The notes beneath the pieces were generated by a model. It saw nothing but the letters and a program-made list of their open reading frames with translations, ran no database searches and was not told the DNA's origin. Positions 10,615 to 24,600 of a DNA stretch of 64,000 bases are shown piece by piece (position 1 is the first letter of the stretch; the number at the start of each line of letters is the position of its first letter). The translations under genes were made by a program, and so were the position numbers. Source of the DNA: Udeniomyces pyricola (taxonomy: Eukaryota > Basidiomycota > Tremellomycetes > Cystofilobasidiales > Mrakiaceae); assembly GCA_039545295.1 (NCBI GenBank), contig BCIK01000022.1:1-64000 (forward strand), given 5' to 3'.

Positions 10615-13600
10615 TTAAGCTGACCCCTCAATGTCACACGCGGCAGCTTCAGGCACAGTCCTATCACTCGACCATCCGGGTCGATCTTGATGCTGTGGGG
10701 CTTCTCCCTCTTCCTCGTCAGAGACAGTACCTTCGGATGAAACCGATGACGAGAGGGCAGGAGGAGAGGCTGGTTTACCGCAAAGGGAGGGAAAAGGTGG
10801 CAGGGGAAGTGCAAAGCCATCATCAAGGGCTTGGGTTGATGGTGATGCCGTAGATGGGTCATGTAGTGTTGGTGAAGACGATGGAGCTGTGTAAATCGGT
10901 GATTGGGTTGGTGTCATTGACTCTTCCGGTTCAACACCTTTCAACCTTCTCAGCTCACCCATCAAGCCCTTCAACTCCAAGACTACGTCTCCCATCCCAT
11001 CGAAATCTTTCCGCCCTTGACCTTCTCTATCTCCTTTAGGCTGTTTCTCTCTTGCCTCCTTTGCGAGTTGAATCCGCTCTTCTCGAGTAAGTCCAGTTCC
11101 GGCTCGTCTTTTGCTGTCAGACACTCCATTGTAGGCCGTAGAGATGATCGGGGGAGCGTATGTCGTTGTGGAAAAAAGCTGCTCTCTTCCAGGTGGGGTC
11201 AGAGTGGCTTGAGAAAGAAGGTGAAGGGTGACATCATCGGCTTCGTCCTCTGCAGTGTTGGCAATGGGGGAGGGCAAGAGGTCTTGAGGAAAATCTAGTG
11301 AATCTGGGATCCCGGCCGAGGCAGTCGTTTGGGCGGAATCGGGCGTTTCTGCTGGTTCTAAGCCCTGCGTCGCTGGCCCGACGCGTACCTCCGATTTACC
11401 TCTCTCCCAAATTCTCACAAGACCCCGGAGATCCTCTCTCAGTCCGTCCCAGAACGTCTTCCATCGGTGTTCCTCGCTTCGGCTGAGCAACGTCCCATGT
11501 ACCGAGTCAAACCCAGCGTCAAGCTTGGCCTCGAGGCACTTGATGCCGTTCTTGAGCTCGAGAGTGAATTCCGCAATTTCTTCCTGGCGTGTTCGAGTTC
11601 CATAGGGTGCCCAAGAAATCGACCCTCCGGTCTGGGAGATTGAGTCAAAGTGTAAGTTGATCCGTCTTCGCTGTTCTTGCTCCTTCAGTGCACCTGCCAA
11701 CTCGATCTGTATCGCTTCCCTGCTGTCGCGGAATCCGCGGATTAATTGGCGGACCTGATCGCGAACGTCGGACCAGTAGCTTGCACTCGTCTCTCGATTT
11801 CTCAGGGCTAAAAGACCAACCAGTGTCTGTCGTCGGCGGGTATGCATGGTGAGGAAAGTGCAGAGAAGGTGGCCGTGCGAGTATGACGAAGGCTCAATTA
11901 AAAGATCATGCGGCTCAAGGATGGAAGGAGGGGGTGAGTGGAAGATTGGGAGGGGATGATGTGAAGGGACACCTGGCGAATGTTGTGAGAGTCGTAGGGG
12001 CATGGGCAAGAGCGAGGGTCGTCGAGGCTGAGCTGAATGGCAGGCGGCGTGCAAGGGAGATGAATTGGCGGTGATGCAGGTCGACTGAGTTAATGCTTGT
12101 GAAGAGGAAGAACAAGGCTCGGGTTGGGACAACGCGCGCGAGACAGGATGACTGGTCAAGAAGGGTCCAGAGGGGACCAGCTTTTCAGGTGATGCTTCTG
12201 ACTCGCCATCGGCATCCTCAGATGACTCTTGTTGAAAAGCTAAGGACTCGGTCAGCTGTAAAGGTAGCGTAAGGCGGCGAATGCGTTTCGAAGACTGATG
12301 TATGATGGGTGGGTGAGGAGGCGCCAAGGTCGTTCTGACTGATAGAACATCGTCGAGGCCAGAATCATCCGGCATCATCGTCGGGATTGTATCGGATGGT
12401 AGGGATGCTTGGCTTGAAGCTTCACTGATGTTCTGGAGCGAGTGACGATTTTTAGGCACCGAAGGCCCGAGGCACTCGGGGGTGGCCGTAGAGAGGGAGG
12501 GATATACCACACAACCGCTGGGATTGCTTGACCGGGTTCTTCGTCGTCGCAATCTGGGAGATTCGTTCTCAGATGAAAGGCCAGGGTCAAGGGAGGAAGA
12601 GCAAGGATGGGGAAGACGGGGCTGGTCGACGTCGGATGAGTCCGAGTGATGGGGCTTATTGGAAGAAACTGGCGAGTAGATCTGCGAACAGGGCGACGAA
12701 GCGTGGGCTGAGATGTTGGCCCATGACTGACGTTTATGAGGACGCGGAGTCCGGGGAGGAAGCGAGGTGTACGACGTCAAAGGTTGAACGACGACATCGG
12801 GTTGGGGTCTGAGAGGAGCACTAGGCGGTACAAAAGAGCGTAGATCGGGAGGAGCGGAGATTCTTTTGCTAGCTCTGGAAGTGGGCTTGCTAGAGCCCGA
12901 TGCTGTCAAACGAGAATTTGCCTGATAGTGAGAAACGACAGGGGAAAGAGGGTCGCGCAAATAGGTGGTGTTGAGATTGTACATGTCGGTCAGGAGCTTC
13001 AGCTCAAATGGTGCAAGTAGGGGATGGAGGTTGGAAGAGGTGTTGAAGCAGAGTAAAGTAAGGGTAGAGAGTGCTGATGCGATGTGCTGTCGCAAGGGTA
13101 ATAAGGAGAGAGCGTTGTTGTCGGAAGCAAGCCTGCTACCGGGACAAGTTGGATCGAAATGAAAGTTAGTGGACATGGACCGCATGACAATGTAAGAGTA
13201 ATGCGCACAAGTCACACCTTTGCTCGTCCGCCTCCAGTATGCATGACTGGAGCGCTGTGTTGATGGTTCGATCTAAAGCCTCCGCTTCTACTACGAGGGT
13301 TTTGATCATTGCCACCACCTCTTGCTGCGGCTCGGTCGACCTTTCCATCGTATCAGCTGTCCTTCGTAGGTTCAGCGATGTCCCTGTAGTCAACGATCGA
13401 AGGACCAGAACGAGTATTGTCGAACCTATCACGATGGCAAGCGCAAGGCGATATCCGCGGAAAAGCATCATCGACAAAAGAGGTATTGAAGCAAGCAGCG
13501 GCCAGACAAAGTAATCGCTCCGTGTCGAAAGAAACTTGCCAGACGAGTGATTGCGAAGCGACGACGCTCGACGGCATCGTGTCGAGGACAGAGCATCATC

Positions 13601-14419
13601 GTCGGTACGGGCTTTTCTTGCTTCGGAATCGAGTTCAGTCGACCGAGGAAGAGAGGAATCAAGAAGCGTTGATGATATAAGGGAAAGCTTGTAGGACTCT
13701 TCGATCATCGGAGTCGATGGCGAGGTGGTAGATATAAGAGTCAGCTAAGCAAAAGATGAGGGGAAGACAGAACGCACGGAAAGAAAGGTATAATGAAGAG
13801 AGCATTGCTTGGTCAGCTTAGTTGGATTTGCCACATTAACAAGCCATGTGAGATTCATTTGTCCGGATAGTGCTCGAGTATGAAACATCGTATGACATGG
13901 AATACGTGAGCCAGTTGGCCGTCGGCGATACAAGATCCGTTAGTGGATCTTGTTCGGTTGTCATGGGTGAGGGTGTGGATCATCTTGTTCCCATTAGCCC
14001 TCAACGATGACACCGGGTACAAGCAGACAAGCCTTGAAGTGCCAGGCACAAGCAGATATGTTGATGTCGACGTTTGCAGTGAGACTATACTCACGAGCTC
14101 TGTCGGAAGGCTTCCCAGCAGTCGGCACACCCATGCGTGATGAGCGGATGACGAGCGATAAGGGTCATGCAGATTGGCCTGATCGAGCGGCGGGGCATGA
14201 GGTGAGATCGATTCTTCTTCAAGCCCAAGCCCCTGGATAGAATCAAGAAGAAGGTAAAATATCCAGTGTCAGCAGCGTGGCATCAGATGAACCATTCAAG
14301 GACAAGACAGGGGGAAAGAGGAAGCGGGAGACGAGGAGCAAAGGAAGGGGGTAAAGGGTCGTCCACACTTTGAGATAATTGTCCATGGGAGTGCCTTGAT
14401 ATATGATTGCTGAGGACAT
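10615..14419 (-). CDS. Vezatin/Inp2-like membrane protein
   Basis: The family (Pfam Vezatin, the myosin-binding motif of peroxisomes) includes yeast Inp2, the peroxisomal receptor that binds myosin V for organelle inheritance. The main exon begins near 13708 with MIEESYKLSL. Two adjacent hydrophobic stretches (VWPLLASIPLLSMMLF and LALAIVIGSTILVLVLR) form a membrane hairpin. The myosin-binding-type helix region follows (EALDRTINTALQSCILEADE, intron at about 13144-13222, then LRQHIASALSTLTLLCF). A long Ser/Pro-rich tail includes coiled helices (EEIAEFTLELKNGIKCLEAK; LTREERIQLAKEAREKQPKG). Upstream exons at 14100-14240 and a start at 14419 (MSSAIIYQGTPMDNYLK) fit, but the donor GTGTGG is weak; an alternative ATG lies at 14543. 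About 1,100 residues. Peroxisomal location is inference. Confidence 0.7.
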
Positions 14420-15072
14420 GTTGAAGATATCGCGCGAAGAAATGATGGAAGTTGCAGGTAGACAAGGCAAGGCTAGCGGTCTTGATGGTTGATGCCCTCG
14501 ATAGGTCGGTGTCGGCGGTATGGGCTGGGAAGCGATCGTCCATGATCGCCAAACGTCCGACGTCCAAACAAGACAGAACGGTCGCGTCCAGACGCGCCGG
14601 GCGTGATCGACGAGACTCCTGGCTATAACTTATATAAATCGTAAGGTGCACTCGCTCCTCTCTGATATATATGACGAAAGATCTTCGTATGTACACGTAC
14701 ATATGTGCTACATGTATGACCAGGATAACATATGGTGTTATGGTGTCACGTCTTGGCGCGACGGATTACAATTTCAAGCTAAGCAAGACTCGTGACAACG
14801 TCCACTTAACCTCGACATACACAACTAGACGACGACCGAGACCACAACATGCGGGGCGAATTCTTGCAGACGATCATGTTGATAATTAAAATGACTAGCG
14901 GCACGACAGTAATCGATAAACCGGTTCAACATTCTCGAAGTAGTTAAGGAAGTGGTATGAATTACTAGAATGACGTAAAAATTAATTATACAGTCGGGTA
15001 CCGGGAGAAGAAAGACAAAAAGCACGCGAGAACCGAAGGGCTGCACAGATCGAAACGTTCCACGTCAGTTGC
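14420..15072. other. Intergenic, AT-richer spacer
   Basis: This space lies between the start of the Vezatin-like gene and the stop of the stomatin gene, both on the minus strand. It has ATATATATG and TATATAAAT words (14630-14675) that could serve as a promoter TATA for the Vezatin-like gene. No gene is supported, although an ATG at 14543 could be an alternative start of that gene. Confidence 0.4.
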
Positions 15073-17124
15073 TTAGATGGTCTGCATTGAGTTGATCATA
15101 CCCGCTTGCCCAGCGGGACCTTGAGTGTCGGTCATGAAATTGCCTTCTCCCGCCTGCTCGGCAATTTGGGGGAACGTTACTTGATGACCAGGGGTCGAAC
15201 CAGGTCCTGTACCGGGCGCGCCGACAGACATATTGGAAAGATTCATGGGCTGTCGAGCAAGACGACCCAGAAATTATCAATATTGGCAAAGAATCCGTAT
15301 GATAATAGACACGTTTGTATCTGAGACAGACTCACCACAAAGACGACCTTGGTGTTGGCTTGGCGAGCCATTGTCTGAAGAGCATCTAAGGTTCGGATGC
15401 TGAGAGCAGCAGGTGAGTTCAAGATATCGGCTGCGTCCCTCATGAGTCGTGCGGCGGACACCTCTGCCCTTGCGGCGATAACCTTGGCCTCTCCACTCCT
15501 CTTAGCCTGAGCAGCAGCAGACAGAGACTCTTGAAGTTCTCGAGAGAATCTGGAGGCAAGAGGAAGAGACCAGCGCGATGTAAGTGACGTGATAAAATTC
15601 AAGTCCATGATTACCAGGACATGTTTGCCATACTCACTTGATGTCACGGATAAGAATTGATTCCACTCGCACACCCCAGCTGGAGGCTGGAGCTTCCACT
15701 ATTTCTTCGACCTCGGCAGCAATGGCCTCGCGCTCGGTCACCACAGATTGGACTGTGCGAGCTCCAACTAAAAGCGAGTGAATTGACCCAAAATATTAGC
15801 TCAATATGCGACTCAATCTCTTGAACCAGGAGCTTTTGAGGTGGTGTGTAAGTTCTTACCGACTTGTCGAAGTGTTGTCTGATTTGAAAGGCCAAGAACG
15901 AGAAGCGTGTGCAAAGTAGATACCGCGTTGCGTGAGCTAGACCCGAGACAACAGTCATTCAGAAGATAGACAAAGCAAAAGTACCTGCGCTCGCTCGATA
16001 AGAGCATTAACGACATTGTTGATACCAAAGGTAGCCTGACATTGCACACAGAAATTCCAAACGTACAAACCCAAGCGGCTCTGTCAGTCGAAACTTCCAA
16101 TGCTATCGAGGTATCCAGGAAATCACGTACGGCGTAGGGATTAACGACGTGCCAGCAGACGACACTGTCGATCTCGATGGTAACGTTATCCTACAGCCGA
16201 GATACAGCGAGAGAGTGCAAGAGATGGATGGGAATTCAAAACAGGTATGCCAGTCAGCAAAAGTGAAGCTCACAATATGATGCTCAGACGGACGTGCCTA
16301 CCTTGGTCATGACCGACTGGGAAGGAATGCTGTCCATGCGAATTCGGATGTCGACCGTCTTCACTGACTCAGTGCAAACATTGACAGTGGTTAACCCTGG
16401 GTCGACCGCCTTGTAAAACTGGCCGAATCGGCTAACCAAACCAACGTTGCCCTGCGGAATTTCTCGGTACGGATTGGGCAACGGGCAGCATGGCACAGCT
16501 CCAACTAAGCCGAGGCAAGTCCCGAGAGTGTGCATGAATGATCCGTACACGCCATGTTCTATCATCATGAGGGTGTGATGAACAACGAACCAAGGAGAGT
16601 GTTAGCTAGAAGTGCTCGGCCGAGACACATCAAGATTTATAGGTAAGAATGGCAATTTGAGGGCGATCAAACATATCAGGACAGGCATATGCCGAGTACA
16701 AACCAATGTTAGCAGTACCCATGTCCTGGGCATATGACGGCTGCATCTCGGCTAAATAGAATTCATTGAGAGATGAGAAAAATGCAGAAGGATGGAAAGC
16801 AGATGCAAAGTAATCAGGACTCTGAAGGAACGCTCGATCTTCGCGCGAGAAGCCGCACGCCACCGGCACACCGGCCGGACGCGTGCAGTAGGCAACAGGC
16901 CTTGGACGCCACCAAAGCATGACAGAACAGATCGGACACTCACCACGCGTGAGTGGCTGGACAGTGATTAGGCCATTGGGCTTCTTGCTGGGGACTCGAG
17001 CGATGGCAGGCTGATCGTCTGTGATAAAAGCATCGTCATTGTATGTGGCAGAGTGAGAGCCCTCTGGCGAGAGGGTACCCGGCGCAGCGACGGCCTTGGC
17101 GGAGGAAGCAGAGGGGTGGTTCAT
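15073..17124 (-). CDS. Stomatin-like SPFH/band 7 protein
   Basis: Stomatins are monotopic membrane scaffold proteins that oligomerise in cholesterol- or ergosterol-rich domains. The first ATG (17124) gives MNHPSASSAKAVAAPG and a leader of about 65 residues. A short exon near 16700-16745 encodes AEMQPSYAQDMGTANIG. The next exon has the stomatin membrane insertion and palmitoylation signature GTCLGLVGAVPCCPLPNPYR, followed by the band 7 start EIPQGNVGLVSRFGQFYKAV and the VNVCTESVKTVDIRIRMDS strand. Later exons give DNVTIEIDSVVCWHVVNPY, INNVVNALIERAQ, and the helix FSRELQESLSAAAQAKRSGE with AKVIAARAEVSAARLMRDAA. The C-terminus GMINSMQTI ends at 15073. At least eight exons. Strong family match; specific function unknown. 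Confidence 0.9.
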
Positions 17125-18664
17125 GAGGAAGCGAGGGTGCAATGGAACTGAGGTTCAAGGCAAGGACTTGGATGCAGGAGATAGTGGTGTGGGGATGTGC
17201 GCGGATGAATGGATGGATGGAGGCAAGGGGTGATGGTGGAGGTGGATGTGGTGGTGGTGAGGATGGACGTACAAGAAAGCGGGAAGGAAGCCAAATCGGT
17301 CCTTGTTATATATAATTTCTCAGGGCCAGCTTCTGGCTTGTTCAAGTTGCTTCCAGCTTAATCTATTATGATTTCATCGATCATCGACTACGCACCATGG
17401 ACCATCCCTCTCGGCAGGTTGCGATTCCTGATTTCCATCCTTGGCAGTTCTGATCGTGCCGATTCTTAGCCGGTGACCCCTTCGATCGGCTGGCTACTGT
17501 GTCTGGGCGCTCTGGAGCCGGACGACAAGCTACAAGCCCAAGCATCGCGGATATCGCGTTGGTATATCGCAGGCCTATTTGCGCATATAAGTGCATCGGC
17601 CGCTTTCGAGCTCAAGCTTCGAGCTTTAATTGGCCTGCAAGCTGCAAGCTTGGCATGCCGCTTGCCGGCAGGTGCCCAAGCTGCAAGACAAACACGTGGC
17701 ATCATCCACTCAATCAGTATCCATGATCACATCATCCTTGAGTGCACCATCATCCTGCTGGGGTTGGGTAGGCCTATCCCAATCGAGTACTTCTTCAGTT
17801 GGTTTGCGTGAGTTATGACGATCTCAATACTGAGATTCTGAGGTCTGGTCTCAGATAGTTTGAAGGAGTGTCGAAGATTAAGCAATAATTCAGCAAGCAC
17901 GTCGAATGTTGACCGAAGATCGGACGTCGGCGGGTCGACAACGCGACAGAGGTTATCGATTATCGATCAACGTACGATCGATATGGCGGTGCCGGTCCCG
18001 TCGAGGCGGTATAGATTAGTGACGTCACTCGTCATGTCGATTCGCTGATACGCTGCGATGACTGAATTCGACGCTCGGCGACGAGCTGTCGCCCGGTCTT
18101 ACAGCTTACATGTCAAGTCCATCTTATGGTCAACTTAAAACTTATAATGATAGGGAGATAGATTGTACTTCTCGACATGTACACAGATCATCGATCAGGC
18201 TAGACGTTAGACCGCACGACAGATCGTGATCGATGGTTAGTAACTCTGACCGAAAATTAATCGACTGTATCATCCGAACGTCACGTGAAATTTGTTTGCT
18301 ACTTCAGAATAGATCTGTATGCGTATGCTACACCGCATCGCTATAGGTATGCGATTGGATGATTGCGTTTGGCTTTGGGCAGATCAGCATTACGGTGGAT
18401 TCGATCGTTGGACGTTGCATGTTGCATGCTGGACGTGCGCGCAGACAACCAGCGTCAGCGCCAGCTATGCTGCTAGGCCAGATCTCTCGTTCCGTTTCAC
18501 TACTACCATCGTGCTCAAGTGGCTCTAGTAGTGCCCCCTTCACCTCGCACGCTTGACCCTGACTTCTTGTTCGGCTACTCAAGTCACACCACCCCGCATC
18601 TAGCCCAACATTCTCTTTGCTATACTTTAGCATCTCAACCACTGGCTCACTTCCCTCATCCCTC
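17125..18664. promoter_or_regulatory. Long divergent intergenic region (1.5 kb)
   Basis: This is the largest gene-free stretch in the window, between the stomatin (-) and triple-START (+) genes. A GGATG(G/A)-rich leader (17195-17230) precedes the stomatin ATG, and TATATATAA (17306-17315) is a plausible stomatin TATA. Repeated GAGCTCAAGCTTCGAGCTT and CTGCAAG words lie at 17605-17660, and ATCGAT/GATCGAT palindromes cluster at 17955-17985. The + strand ORF at 17473-17811 has hydrophobic but unfamiliar sequence and I do not call it. Confidence 0.45.
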
Positions 18665-21600
18665 ATGGTCGACCAGTCTGACGGCCAAAGGTCAGTTGAT
18701 CAACCAGTTTGCTGGCGAGCGAGCTTCTTTCTCTCTCGTATGCTTTATCAAGCATTGACTCGTCACCGGCGTCTAGCACTGCGAAATCTGCCAGAGAAAG
18801 TCGAATCAGGTGCTTTGTCTGGTATACAACCGAGTGACAGTAGTGTGCTCACATCTGGTCGTTGAACTCTCTTACCTGCCTCTTCTCATCCGCAGGCAAC
18901 TTGAGTCGTACTCTTCCACACTCATCACTTCGACCGCATACCTCCGGGCTCTTGTCTCATCCTCCTCATCGAAAGCCTGGAAACTGGTTCCTCCCCTTCC
19001 TACCTTGCCATCTGGGCCCAACGCTTCCCTCAACTCGACCTCCGGCAAGATCAAGCATCCCGCTCATGACCCATCGAACGTCATCGTCCACCGGCGTAGC
19101 GGGACTGGTGGCGAAGTCTGGCGGGCAACAACTGAGATTGATGCCAAAGGAAGGAAAGATGGTTGGACGACCGAAGGCTTCGCTGCAATCTTGCAAGCGC
19201 CAGAAACTAGAGTAGGGTGTAGGTAGTTTCCTTTGCTGGCTTGCCTCTTTCACGTGACTTCAACTCTTCTTAGCAGGTGGGCCATCAAAGACTGATGGCT
19301 GACATGCTGGAAACTTGCTGTTACCTCAGGGGATAGAATGGTCGAATCAGCGACGACACTGGAGCAGCTGGACGAGAACACAAGGATCGTCAAGACCGCG
19401 TACAAGCTGGGTTGGCCATCTAGGTAAGTGATGAAAGAGACGGCAAGTTCCCTTTATCTCTCACGTGCAGGCCGCTCGGCACGTGGAATCGTGTAGATCT
19501 AGCATAACTTTTGATATTTGATGAGAAAGGCACTTACCATCCTTTGCTCTACAGTCCACGCGACACCGTCACCATTCAAAGAACCGTGACGGACGAGACG
19601 ACTGTCGTTTTCATCTCTGCCTCACTCCCACGTTCACCTGATGAACCCGCATATCTTCGTCCCTCGCCGCCCTATGTCCGAGCCCACGTGTCTCTCCTTG
19701 CTTTCTGCATCCAACTTCCTTCTTCCACGACTACCTCAACAATTCCTCCGGTTCCCCTCGCGCCGGTCGCCGCTCTCGGTCCTTCAGGCAAGAATATCCG
19801 CATCTCTTGCTTCTGGCAACTCGATTTCCGAGGCACGTGGGCCGTCGGCTCAGGCATCGGCCTTCACTTGCCAGCTGTCCTCACCAATATGGTCGACTAT
19901 GCCAGAGAAGCTGGCGACCGAGTTCCAACCTTAGAGAGCTTCGGCCGAGGTGTCAGCCTTGGCCCAACGAGCTTTGATGTTGGGCGAGATACGCTTAATG
20001 TCGAGTACACCATCGTTACTGAAGAGGAGAACTATGAGAAGGGTAGTACTGTAGGATCTGGCGATGGCTCGATGGGCGTTGATGAACATCTGACGCGGAT
20101 CGGAGGAAAAGAAGACATAACCGAGCGAGACGGACGAGTGCCGGCAAGAACCCTTGAGTTAGCCTTACCTCGGGGATCAGGATCAAGAGTGCAAATCACC
20201 GTCAAATCATTCGTTCCGGAGGACGATAGCACTCCCAGGTGGACGGCCCTAATCGGAAGGGTTTCGAATTCGACCATGACGCCTCAGCTTCCGTCATTCT
20301 CGAGTTCTCCCTCGTCGCCATCCTCGCCTCCGGCAAGCCTCATTCTCCGTCTCTCACATCCGCCGTTACCGACGGAACTCACTCAACAACTTCTCCGCAT
20401 CAAGCTCTCCATCGCTCGCGATCCCTCATCCAAGACCATCCGCATCAATGGCGTTCCGTCTGCCATCGTCGATCTGCCTCCTACCACTACGTCTTCGTCG
20501 CCGTCCAGCTCGAGACCAAAGTACTCATCATCGAAGTCTAAACGAGTCTCCAGCCAATTTGGCCTTGGTTCAGCTCCTTCGGACGACAGCGCGTCGCTGA
20601 GCGGGGTCTCGCTTCGCACCATCGAGTCCATCGCTAGTAGTCTCGATTCAACCTGCCCGAGCCCGTCAGGAGACGACCATGAAAAGGCGGCTCGACAACG
20701 CTTAGTTTCATCGGAATCGAATGTCTCCGGCAACTCACCTCCTCTTCTGCCCGCTGAGCGCTCGGAGAAGGCGAATCGAACAATTCGGTCACTTATCCGC
20801 CGAAATTACATCTACTTCTTGTCCCTGCTTCAAGAGCCCGAAGGTGCGAGTTTTAGCTCAGTATCCCCGTCGCCTTGTTGAAGTACAACTGATGGAATGA
20901 TGAAATGATTGGTTTCCTTTCCAGCGAAATGGCGTCATGTTCTGGACGCCGCGAAGGGCGTTTCGGTCCAGCAGCTCGATTCAATTGATAAAACGCTCGT
21001 CGTTTACCATGCCCAAGCCGTGTTTGTCGGTGTGGGGGTTTGGGACTTGCTCGCCGCAATCGGCACACCCGGCACGCGGGGCGCCTGGGATCGCGGGTTC
21101 GAAGAAGCTGTTCTTGTCGAGGATGTGAATGAGCTGAGCGAGCTCTGGTGGTGGAAGTACAAAGGGTCCTGGCCTGCTTAGTGAGTCAGAGAACGTCAAT
21201 GAATGTCTTATCGCGTTCTTGGTACTACAATGCATCATCATAACCAAACAACAACAAAAAACTCTTGCGGTTTCATGAACCCCTGCTTTGCGTTTCCCAC
21301 AGCTATCCAAGAGACAGCGTCCTTCTCAAGACGACGTACAAATCGCCCGACTCGGTCCACGTTTTCTCCTTTTCTGCCGAAGACCATAATCTTTTCCCTG
21401 CCGTCCCTCCGACGGATCCTTCCTCCATCATCAGGACACAAGTCGATTTGCAAGGCTGGTCGATTGAAGCTTTGTCGCCTAATACAACCCAAGTCACTCT
21501 ACTAGAGCAATCGGATCCTAAAGGATGGACCAAGAAGGGCACCATCCCTCAGACTATGGCAGACAGTACGTCTTCTGCAAACTGATCCCTGTTTGTCAGA

Positions 21601-24600
21601 TTGAGTAATAGGAGACTGATGCAGGCCTTCCGTATCTACGAATTTATCAGTGCTCGCAGGAATCGGCGAATTTGCCATCCGCTCAGGAGGTCCTCCTATC
21701 GTCACCCGACTCACCTATGCACGGTGTATCAGCTCTCGTTACGACCTTGAGAAATCGACCCTCAGATTTGAATATCAGGCGTCGGCCCATCGATCAGCCC
21801 AACTTGCCTCAGAGCCGCCTGCGACTGCGGCAACGACCTCGACGGATCTCTCAGCGATTCCCCATCTCTTCAAAACCCATCGACAATCGACCTCGATGCC
21901 CATCGAGTGCGAGCTCCGATGCGACACAGACACTTGGTCAACGTCCCTCGACATCGTCATCGATCCTCCTCCCGTTTCGGTCACTTGCCTTCGGCGCCAC
22001 AAGCTGTCAAGTGGCGGTGGAGGCTCTTGGCTTGTTATCACCCATGACCCAATCTTGCTCGAGGACGAGCACGTTGTTCTTATGGTCAGGAAAGGCGCGG
22101 CTGCCTCGACCTCAATTCATAACTCCAAGGATAAGCACGTTGTACTCGTGAACGGGACCAAGATCAAGGTCGATATCGAAGATCTCGCCGAAGCAGATGT
22201 AAAACTCCTCTCCAAGCAGAAGCGAGTCAAACCTACGAGAATTCCGCTTGACCAGCCTCCTGTGCTCGGTGCGGTCCGAGCTCGGTCGAAGGACTCTACG
22301 TCCAATCGATCAGCTTCTCCTAGCCAGACACCAGCTTCGTCAATTGATGGCTCTAGCGCAAGTTCAATCACCACCATCACAGGGGCTGCCCTCCGCTTCG
22401 CTTCACCCTTCACTCGTCTGATCTATCCGACTTTCGCTATGCCCTCACCGTCGGTCGTACTGCCCCCTCTCGATCCACCTGTACCAGCATCCACCGTACC
22501 GGCTGTTGTTCAACCTATGCAGCAGGCCCTTGATGCACTTGACTCACTGCGCCTTCTTCACTCACAGTCGCAGGACGCCGCTTCGTGGACGGCGGTGTCG
22601 TCCCAGCCACCAGCTGATAGCCTCCTTATCGAGAAGAGACTGATCCCACACGTCTCGACCGCTTTTCCTGTTCATCGAGCTTCCCGTGTTATTCAAGGAT
22701 CCACGGCCGAAGACGTTTGCAGTGTCGTTGGTCATTCGGGTGGCATCAGTCGAAGAGTGTGGGATGAGCGTTTCGAGGAACGTATCCCCTTAGAGAGCTT
22801 CGGGAACGGCTGTGAGACTGCGTTCGTCTCTTCCAAGACAGGCGGACTTGTCTTTCGAGATCGAGGCTTTTATCTTGCCTCGCTCACTGCGATGGGCGCT
22901 GAACCAAATCCAACCACGCCAAAAGCTGGATCAAGCCCGGCAAACAGCCAACTCTCAACTATCTTCCATGTCTCGAGCTCTTTCGCGATCGAGGGAGCCT
23001 CCGTCTCATTCGACCCAGCAAAAGTAAATCCAAATGGTCTGCCAATCGGGACTCAATTTATTGAAGGTTGGGTGATGGAGGTCAGTTGTCTCGTTCCGCA
23101 TGTTTCAGCCCGACATTGCTTCGTTCTCCACATGCTGACATCTTCTTGCCCATGATTTCTCTACAGACACTCGACCCATACGGCAACGAAAAGTTCATTA
23201 TTCCTTCCACTCGTCTCACCTACTTTGTATCCATCGACTTTGCCGGTTCAATGGCCTCGCTTGTCACGGCCAACATCAACGCCACCATTCCCCGTGTTCT
23301 CCTCTCCGTCGAGTCGTACCTCCAGTCTCGACATTCAATTCCTCGTCTTCGCTCGCCCGCTACGGGTCTTCTTTTTGATCTTCGACGCGATGATCTCTCA
23401 GCCCCAGCTAGCAGTGCCGTGGAGCTCAAGGCATGGAATTTACAAGGGCTGGATACAGAACGAGTTGCGCTAGGGACGAGCTTTGATCTGGCAGAGGGCG
23501 AATTCAAAGCCAGTATATACCTGCGACTCAATGCGGATGCCGAGGACCCAACCAATAGTCCCCCTTTGCCTTTGGCTCGAACGAGCTCGCTTCTTGGCGC
23601 ATGGCATACCCCGCCCTTGTCGATACCAGAGGCCAGTCACATTAGTCGGCGGATCGTCTCTACCCCTACTCTTTCTCAGCCAGAGGTCGTCACCCCCTCA
23701 CCTGACCTTCAGTTGCAACCCACATCTTCCAGATCTCTTCGACAACCTCCCAGTGTGGTCTCGACGATGAGCCGGTCTTCAAGCGCAACGATCGTAGATC
23801 ACATCTCCGAGTCTCGCCCCTCAAGACGTGAAAAGGATTACCTTGTTTGTCAGGTAAGGCAGACATGATGCTTCGGCGCACCTCATGGCTCACGTGCTCT
23901 CCTGCGACAGCTGCTGATTGTTCGACTTTCTGCTTATCAACGCCATCTCTATGTACAAACACTAAAATTAAACAACCATCCTCGCAAACTGTGTTCCGCA
24001 GGTGGAGCTCGACACAAAGTCCTTCCCAGCCGGTTACAATATCAGCTGCACTGCCTTCCTCGCACCTGAGTTGATGGCCGAAATGCCATTACCTACGGAA
24101 ACATCTGATAACATCCTTCCAACTCATCTTCCACTCACAATTACCGATCAATCTCCAAGTTCTGCACTCGAGTTGCCTGTCAAGGTCGTCGTCAGGCTCT
24201 TGCCCACGCCCGCCACCCACTCGGCATCACTTTCCTCTTCGAGGCCTCGCCGTAAACATTCCATCTCGATCACTCTTCCTACCTCACAATACTCGGCGTC
24301 CGTCGTTTCAGATCCTCTTCAGTCTACACCTAAGGCTCGCCCAAAGCGACCCACCTGGCTTGACCTGCTCGAAACACGAGGCGTTGTCTTGCAACTCAAA
24401 ATTGCTAAGCTGGCAGGGGAAGCGTACGATGATGGGCTGGGTGATATTATCGTAGCACATGAGGGAATTATGCTTGAGGTTGACAAGAGAGAGCGATCAA
24501 ACTCAGCAGGCTCTCTGCTTACGGTCCGTCCAGGCGATGAAAGCGAGGGCGGCTTTCTCTGGCCGCGACTCTACCGGTTAGTACAATTCTCTATACCTCT

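Noticed and set aside
10482..13208. Many plus-strand ORFs opposite the Vezatin-like gene
   Set aside because: They are shadows of the long minus-strand open frame, whose membrane hairpin and helices are recognisable.
15176..15215. tRNA T-loop-like string GGGGTCGAACCAGGTCC
   Set aside because: It is coding sequence of the stomatin gene and no cloverleaf partner arms are present.
17473..17811. 112-codon hydrophobic ORF in the long intergenic region
   Set aside because: No homology, no leader, and it is made of repeated AAGCT/GAGCT words.
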